NCBI GenBank assembly: GCA_037903355.1
Contig: JBAJFE010000026.1
Coordinates: forward strand, 4,402,001 to 4,466,000
Direction of reading: 5' to 3'
Source: Trichuris trichiura
Lineage: Eukaryota > Nematoda > Enoplea > Trichinellida > Trichuridae
Length of the DNA: 64,000 nucleotides
In this document: one piece after another, positions 58,639 to 64,000 of the stretch
Position numbering within the stretch: the stretch's first letter is position 1
Layout of the letters: each line of letters starts with the position of its first letter
The notes under the pieces: model-generated
Seen by the model: only the letters and a program-made list of their open reading frames with translations
Database searches by the model: none
Told to the model about the DNA's origin: nothing
Program-made: the position numbers and the translations under genes

Positions 58639-58903
58639 TCATAAATGCTCCTATCATCATGAAAATTTCTACCGCGCTGATTCCTTTCCTATCCCGCAAT
58701 TCGTTCCAGTCCCGTCAGCTCTCCATTTGTTGCAATATTTTTGTGTCACCCATCTTGAATAACAGTAAACGTTGCGTTATTGGTATTTTACTTTTGCGTA
58801 ATCATTAGGCAGGCTAACCAGAGCTTCATTTGTTTTTTTGCTGAAGTAACTATATTTCAATGGTTCTCGCGTCATTAGAGGGCACTGACTGTTATTCTGA
58901 CTG
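58639..58903 (+). promoter_or_regulatory. Short spacer between EPS15-like gene and PIGA
   Basis: Only 265 bp lie between the EPS15 stop and the PIGA start on the same strand. It must hold the EPS15 3' UTR and poly(A) site and whatever starts PIGA. No canonical AATAAA was seen. In trans-splicing animals such spacing is typical of an operon; that is inference only. Confidence 0.35.
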
Positions 58904-61900
58904 ATGGCGGGATTGACCATCTGGTGAGTAACGTTTTGCGTTTATTTTGTTCTCTTGCAATGCTTTTTGCTTTTAAGCTTAGTTTCCGACTACTTCTGCC
59001 CTAACACTGGCGGTGTTGAAAGCCATATTTACCATTTGGCCAGCTGCCTTATGAAACTTGGTCACAAAGTTATCGTTGTTACCCACACCTATGGAGAACG
59101 ACGTGGTGTTGTATTTCTTAGGAATGGTATAAAAGTGAGTCAATCAGTTGACTCTTTTATTTTTAGTTCAGCTTTGTGAGCTCTCTTGTAGGTATATTAT
59201 CTACCATTTCTTGTCTTTCACGAGCAGTGTTCGTTGCCAACATTTTTTGTCACCCTCCCAGCAGCACGATTCATACTGATACGAGAGAAAGTAAATTTAG
59301 TCCATGGGCATTCAGTGAGTTCAGCATTTCGTAGTGTTCGTTGTCTTCTCGACGTCAAAAGCTTTGCGACTGTTTCTTTTAAGAGTTTGTCTACAATGGC
59401 TCAAGAATTTATGCTTCACGCTAAAATGCTTGGAATTCATACGGTGTTTACGGACCACTCACTGTTTGGCTTTTCGGACTTAGCCTCAATTAGTGGAAAC
59501 AAAATGCTTCAATTCAGCCTTGTAAACTGCGATTTGGTGATATGCGTGTCGCATACAAGGTAAACAGTTGCATCGTGTTAAACGTTCTACCCTTAGGACG
59601 CAGTTTTGGCGATATCCACAAAACTCGAAAAAGGTAGATCAAAAATGTGTTGCGTAACACATCTGTGTCTCTTGGCTAGGTCGCTGTCCTGCTAGCTTAT
59701 CCGCATCTGTAACCAAAAATGTTTTCGAGGTTGCAGTTAAGGACGTTTCTAAATGTACAGCAATTTATTATAGGTTAAAGATTGGTACCACAAGAAAAAG
59801 TTGCACTCTATCCGAAAAATCTGTTTCGCACGTTTGTTTTAAATCTGCCATCCGCCTCTTGGTCACTGTCTTAAACACTTTTCAAACCTAGCAACGTTCG
59901 TGCAACAATCTTTTTGTTTTTCGGGCCATTCTAGAGCAACTTCTAAGCATTCGGTATTCTTGGCGTTCGCACAGCACGCTTTTCTTTTTATTAAAAACTT
60001 CTTCCGCGTTATTGAACAGTTTCAATGAGGATCTGCGGTTGAAATTCATGATCTTCATTGCTCCAAGCTAACTACATTTCGGCATCGGAAATGCTGTGCT
60101 TATTTGATAGTGAAAGAGTTTTCAATGGCTCCATCATCTCTATAGTTTTCTCTTCAGCACTTGTTGCCTGAGCGTTCATTTTCTCCTCTGTAAGGAAGTT
60201 TATTTCTCAAGCTTCTCAATGTTAACTGTTTTGTAATTCCCTACTAGGATGCAATAACCCTTTAGACTCGTTTCTTGTAACGGCTTATCACTGATTTAAC
60301 ATTGTTACAGTAAGACCCCCAAAGTTGACCACTCCTATATGGTGACCACCTCCTATGTTGACCAGTTTTCCCCAGTCCGTTGGGTGGTCAGCTTACGAGG
60401 GTTTCACTGTATTTGGTGACCACATAAGATGAACAGAAGCTGTTTGCAGCATAACCGTTTTAGATGTTCAAGTACACTTTGGTCCACTTGCTGTATTAAG
60501 TAAATGACACTACGCGGTAGGAATTTTTCAGTCATAAGTTCATGAGTTTCGTGGAGGCATTCTGTAGATGCGTGCGAGTTGCCTTTATCCATTAAAATAG
60601 CATATTGTTATTTTTTCCAGTTCAACTTTAAAGGCTTTTTGGTTCAAGTATAACTGCTTTTAATCCACTTTTCAAGGATTTTAACGTTCATCCATACCTT
60701 GATCGGACTGCTGTTCGCGACTGAAGATTTCTGCTGTTTTTTAAAAACTCCCGCGATTTTTCGTTTTTCTGATGAAAGCAACGGAATACTGTACCTGTCG
60801 TAAGAACGCGCCAAACGAATTAGACTATGACGTTTTCTGCTCGTTTTGTTTCCTATCTCTTAAGAAAAACCAGTGATTTTTTCAGTATAATTTTCCTGTT
60901 CAGTTCAGTTTCATCAGCATTATAAATGAACTTTTCGTCATATTCCTCCTTATCTAAATGTTGTTTCGCTTTCTCTTTGAAATTATTGCTGAGCTTCTCT
61001 TTGATATTGATTTTTTTCGAACTTCCCGTGCCGTCGTTTAATTCCTTCAAACCAAACAGAAATAGCTTAAAAAATTGGAACACCCTTTAGCGTTGAATCA
61101 AAGTCAAGCGCTTTTTGCATAATAAAAGGCTGAATAAAAGTTATCAGGCAAAGCGTTCCTACATAAACTGTGTAGAGAGAGTTTGCAGGTGACGTGAAGA
61201 TGTGCTTGCAAAGATCATCGCTTCCGTGTGAACATGTCAATATACACACTACAATACCAAATCGAACTGTAACGTGTATATATGTCAGTAAAAAATAGAA
61301 TATTTCAACAAAAGAAATGTGGTAGGAAGCAGGAAATATACGTTCAAGACAAGTGATGAGCCTTCCATTATGTTGCGTTCTGAAAACGAGAACCCAATGT
61401 TGATGAAGCGTAAAATTGTTTGCGTCCAAGTCCACCCGGGAATGGTGGTTTTACTGCAATGTTGCGTTAGATATTAATATTTAGACAAAAGGAGCTGCCT
61501 TAAGATTTGAGTAGTTCCAAATTTTTAAAATTTTTCCAGAAGTTGAGTAATAAAGGCAATGCAATGAAGAATGCCTATTAATATGCTGCCGCCTTACTTG
61601 TTAAATTATTTTCTTAAAACTTTAGCTGAGAGTGTTTTAACTTTCTTTCGATATTGTTGATGGACTTGTTTTTTACATTTTAGTAAGGAAAATACAGTTC
61701 TCCGGGCAAAGCTCCCAGCCAGTCGTGTTTATGTCATTCCAAATGCGCTGAACCCGGACTATTTTAAACCAGCACCAGTTAAGCACAACAGTAGTCGAAG
61801 TAGCCGTATTTTCGCCTACTTTTGGAGTTGTAAACTTTTATGCACTCTTTTAGTCACGATAATTGTAGCTGGTCGTATGGTTTATCGCAAAGGCGTAGAC

Positions 61901-62726
61901 TTATTAGCTTCCGTTTTGCCCATGGTTTGCTCACGGTATGATTGTGTTGACTTCATCATTGCCGGTGATGGGCCTAAACGTATACTGTTGGAAGAAACTA
62001 GAGAAAGGCATTCATTACAAGAGCGTCTGCGACTTATAGGAAACGTTCCTCATAATCGCATGGGACAGGTAAGCATGTTGTGCGTCATTTGCATAGTTCC
62101 TTGTGTTAACTGTGACAGGTATTGGCATGTGGCCAAATATTCTTAAATACATCGTTAACTGAGGCGTTTTGCACAACAATTCTGGAGGCAGCCAGTTGCG
62201 GGTGGTTATCTGAACATCTCGTTAGGTACTTAAACCCTGAGTTTAACTTCCAGGTTACACATTGTTTCAACCAACGTTGGTGGCATTCCTGAGGTCCTTC
62301 CCTCCGATCTTATTACGCTTGCTGAACCAAGCATACAAGGTGAAGATGGCTGACATATACCTTGTAGCCTTTAGTTCCTTTTTTCCAGGAATTGTTGACG
62401 CTCTGGATAGCGCTATTCAGCGATACTGGGCCAACTCCTTGCCAGATCCGATGGAAGTTCATACCCGTATTCGCCAGATGTACTCTTGGTCTGACGTTGC
62501 TGAGAGAACAGAGCACGTATACTTTGACGCATTGAAAAGGAGCATTGACTCCCACGTAGTCATCGTTCAAAAGTTGTCATCTAAAGTAATCTTCTTAGCA
62601 TTCCATTGAGTTGATTTCAGATACTTACAAAACGGGTACCTCTTTGGAATAATAATGTACGTAGTAGCGATAGTTGAAATTGGAATTTTGAAACTTTTAA
62701 GCGTGGTAAGTCCAATTTACCAGTGA
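58904..62726 (+). CDS. PIGA: Phosphatidylinositol N-acetylglucosaminyltransferase catalytic subunit
   Basis: PIG-A carries out the first step of GPI-anchor synthesis at the ER: transfer of GlcNAc from UDP-GlcNAc to phosphatidylinositol. Ten exons with matching phases: 58904-58923, 58978-59134, 59192-59314, 59384-59559, 61684-61799, 61854-62068, 62119-62201, 62254-62339, 62389-62572, 62621-62726; about 421 residues. Signature segments in order: [38 protein letters not shown] with [20 protein letters not shown], the GT4-family EX7E motif in [29 protein letters not shown], and [11 protein letters not shown]. The last exon supplies the expected C-terminal membrane anchor ([19 protein letters not shown]) that a simple read-through of 62572 would miss. 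The 2.1-kb fourth intron carries a Tigger pseudogene and a MITE. Confidence 0.93.
60308..60409. mobile_element. 102-bp TA-flanked MITE of Tigger/pogo type (PIGA intron)
   Basis: Left end CAGTAAGACCCCCAAAGTTG, inverted right end CAGTGAAACCCTCGTAAGCTG, both followed by ACCAC; TA on each side (60306-60307, 60410-60411). The termini are of the kind widely seen in Tigger elements (CAGTNGAACCTC...GTTGACCAC). It abuts the transposase remnant at 60412-61083 and probably inserted into it. Confidence 0.8.
60412..61083 (-). pseudogene. Tigger/Jerky-like DDE transposase pseudogene (PIGA intron)
   Basis: Minus strand, N to [21 protein letters not shown] (first catalytic Asp region), then after a stop [20 protein letters not shown] and TKNRGSFK (family: LVVIGKSKKPRAF). 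Then [16 protein letters not shown] (family: LLDNAPSHPS, second catalytic Asp) and [20 protein letters not shown] (family: FLPPNVTSLIQPMDQGVLE). Enough DDE-core sequence remains to be sure of the family, but stops and frameshifts disable it. Confidence 0.82.
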
Positions 62727-64000
62727 ACCGCGCATATCTGTGTTTTTTGGAAACTGTCGTAAAGCATGATGATCATCATGTCTAAAACGACATTTGAATT
62801 AGTTTTCTTAGCTCATGAACAGAATATCTGATCACAAGAAACGCAACTTTTCCAGTCATTGTTTGTTATTAACGTGCCAGTTGGTTTGTTGTGCATTATA
62901 GCATTTTTTTAGTCACATCGTTGTGAAATATGCTGCCTGTTCATTGACTTCTTTGATTCTTATTAAACATTGCTATTTTAACTAGAAACTTGCCAATTAA
63001 GCAGCTTTAACTGAATTAAATGTTGCAAACGAAACGTCCATCTCCTCTTTGCCAAAAAAGACAGCTGCTACCAAAGGTGGTCCTATCTTTCCATGTCCAT
63101 TGCAATTGTACGATAGTAAACGATTTCAACTGCTAGCTGCTAGCTGCTCTGAAAATTTTGAAGTCGCCAAAAAATTTTCAGGCCCACCACAAAATTTGGG
63201 AACACAAAGTTCTGAATCACAGAATTCCGACGCTCAAAATCCCGAGTCAATTATAGAGGTACGAAGTGTGGAATGGAGTGAGCGAGGTATGGGGTTTACT
63301 CATTAGTAAACACCGCTGCTGCACCGAACTCAGGAACATCCATTGTTCCTATTCGCCAGTGTAAATCCCTTACCGAATAAACGCTTTCTCCCTAGTATTG
63401 CGGCCGCTGGAACAAGAGTAGCTCTAGCATAAGAAAAATTGTTCTGTCCTTTCCCTAACAAGTTGCTCGTGAGACGACGTTCAAGTTGCTCCATGCTACC
63501 TCGCGTTTCCTGGAATAGTCTTTTAAACGTGAACTTATTTAGACAGTATGTCTCGAGTGCTGTGCTGAAATATGAACAGAAACTAATAAATATTTATTGT
63601 TCAATCAAAAAACAGATAAGAACCTAGATTTCGGAACCCAGTGGTTCCGCACTGTCGCCTTGCAGCTGGAAAGGAATTATTGAAATTGTCATGTCCCGTT
63701 CAGCGCTCAAAACAGAACTGTTTAGCACAGAGAGCTTTAGATCAGTCTGTTTTCTGTTAACAGTTACAGATCATGCAACTTTCTCAGCTTACCGCTTTAG
63801 GTAAGCTTTTAAGGCTGGTCGACGTTACCAACGGAAAAAATTATGCTCTCTGCTAACTACTGTTTTTGAGCGAAATAAAAGCACGAGCTTGTTGCAGGGT
63901 TCAGTCGCCTAGGTGCAGTGATGACGCACTAATGATTCTTGCGGTGGCATAAAAATTATGGGTAGACAAACCATATTTGCAGGGCAAAAGAATAATGACT
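62727..64000. other. 3' flank of PIGA; no gene recognised
   Basis: A plus-strand frame at 63049-63306 (PKKTAATKGGPIFPCPLQL...) has no known domain. Its second half overlaps short words (AATCACAGAATTCC, CTCAAAATCCCGAG) like the degenerate repeats at 25-27.7 kb, so it is probably transposon debris. Nothing is seen in 63310-64000. Confidence 0.4.

Noticed and set aside
62573..62609. PIGA ending by read-through at 62609 ([11 protein letters not shown])
   Set aside because: Splicing 62572 to 62621 keeps phase and adds the transmembrane anchor expected of PIGA.

Overview
This window is nuclear DNA from an animal. It carries spliced genes with introns from about 40 bp to several kb, acceptors of the TTTCAG / TTTTAAG type and occasional GC-AG introns. 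It is packed with decayed transposons. Compact introns, tightly spaced same-strand genes and the mobile-element mix suit an invertebrate, possibly a nematode of the Trichuris/Trichinella/mermithid kind; that placement is inference. There are no bacterial operons, CRISPR arrays or phage genes.

Host genes, left to right. (1) An unrecognised four-pass membrane protein at 1219-2108 (+). (2) A DDX18/Has1-type DEAD-box RNA helicase, 8539-17522 (+), with all helicase motifs and many tiny acidic/basic N-terminal exons. (3) A possible small secreted protein at 30616-30900 (-). (4) An Arkadia/RNF111-like RING-H2 ubiquitin ligase in two exons, 35631-38155 (+). (5) ASNSD1 (asparagine synthetase domain-containing 1), four exons, 43763-48395 (-), whose predicted start lacks the catalytic Cys2 of class II glutaminases. 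(6) An EPS15-type endocytic adaptor in about 17 exons, 48626-58638 (+), divergent from ASNSD1 across a 230-bp gap. (7) PIGA, the GPI-GlcNAc transferase catalytic subunit, ten exons, 58904-62726 (+), only 265 bp downstream of the EPS15 gene. Exon phases match throughout genes 4, 5 and 7 and at almost every junction of 6. In gene 2 only the stretch 11.7-14.0 kb is unresolved.

Mobile DNA. The most striking system is a family of Penelope-like elements (PLE). One copy at 2576-5066 appears complete: a 705-codon reverse transcriptase plus GIY-YIG endonuclease frame lies between inverted terminal repeats of about 116 bp, flanked by a perfect 14-bp target duplication. Each inverted end carries a minimal type I hammerhead ribozyme. 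At least eight further hammerhead copies occur in the window, with covarying stems. Several are paired head-to-head in short palindromic elements with no coding core (20428-21557 with a 14-bp duplication, 27883-28121 with a 13-bp duplication, 26461-26650, and a diverged relative at 10952-11168). Other debris includes pogo/Tigger-like transposase pseudogenes (1-600, 18.2-19.3 kb, 19.7-20.4 kb, 56.9-57.45 kb, 60.4-61.1 kb), a hAT transposase pseudogene (42.2-43.1 kb), two hAT-type non-autonomous elements (one with a perfect 8-bp duplication), a 102-bp TA-flanked MITE in a PIGA intron, a possible solo LTR near 25.4-25.8 kb, gag-like zinc-knuckle remnants near 33 kb and an (AAG)n tract of about 210 bp.

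The rest (notably 6.5-8.5, 21.6-24.9, 28.1-30.6 and 38.2-41.5 kb) shows no recognisable genes. The host genes are unrelated housekeeping functions (ribosome biogenesis, ubiquitin signalling, endocytosis, GPI-anchor synthesis). The only structural coupling visible is the divergent ASNSD1/EPS15 pair and the close tandem EPS15-PIGA pair.
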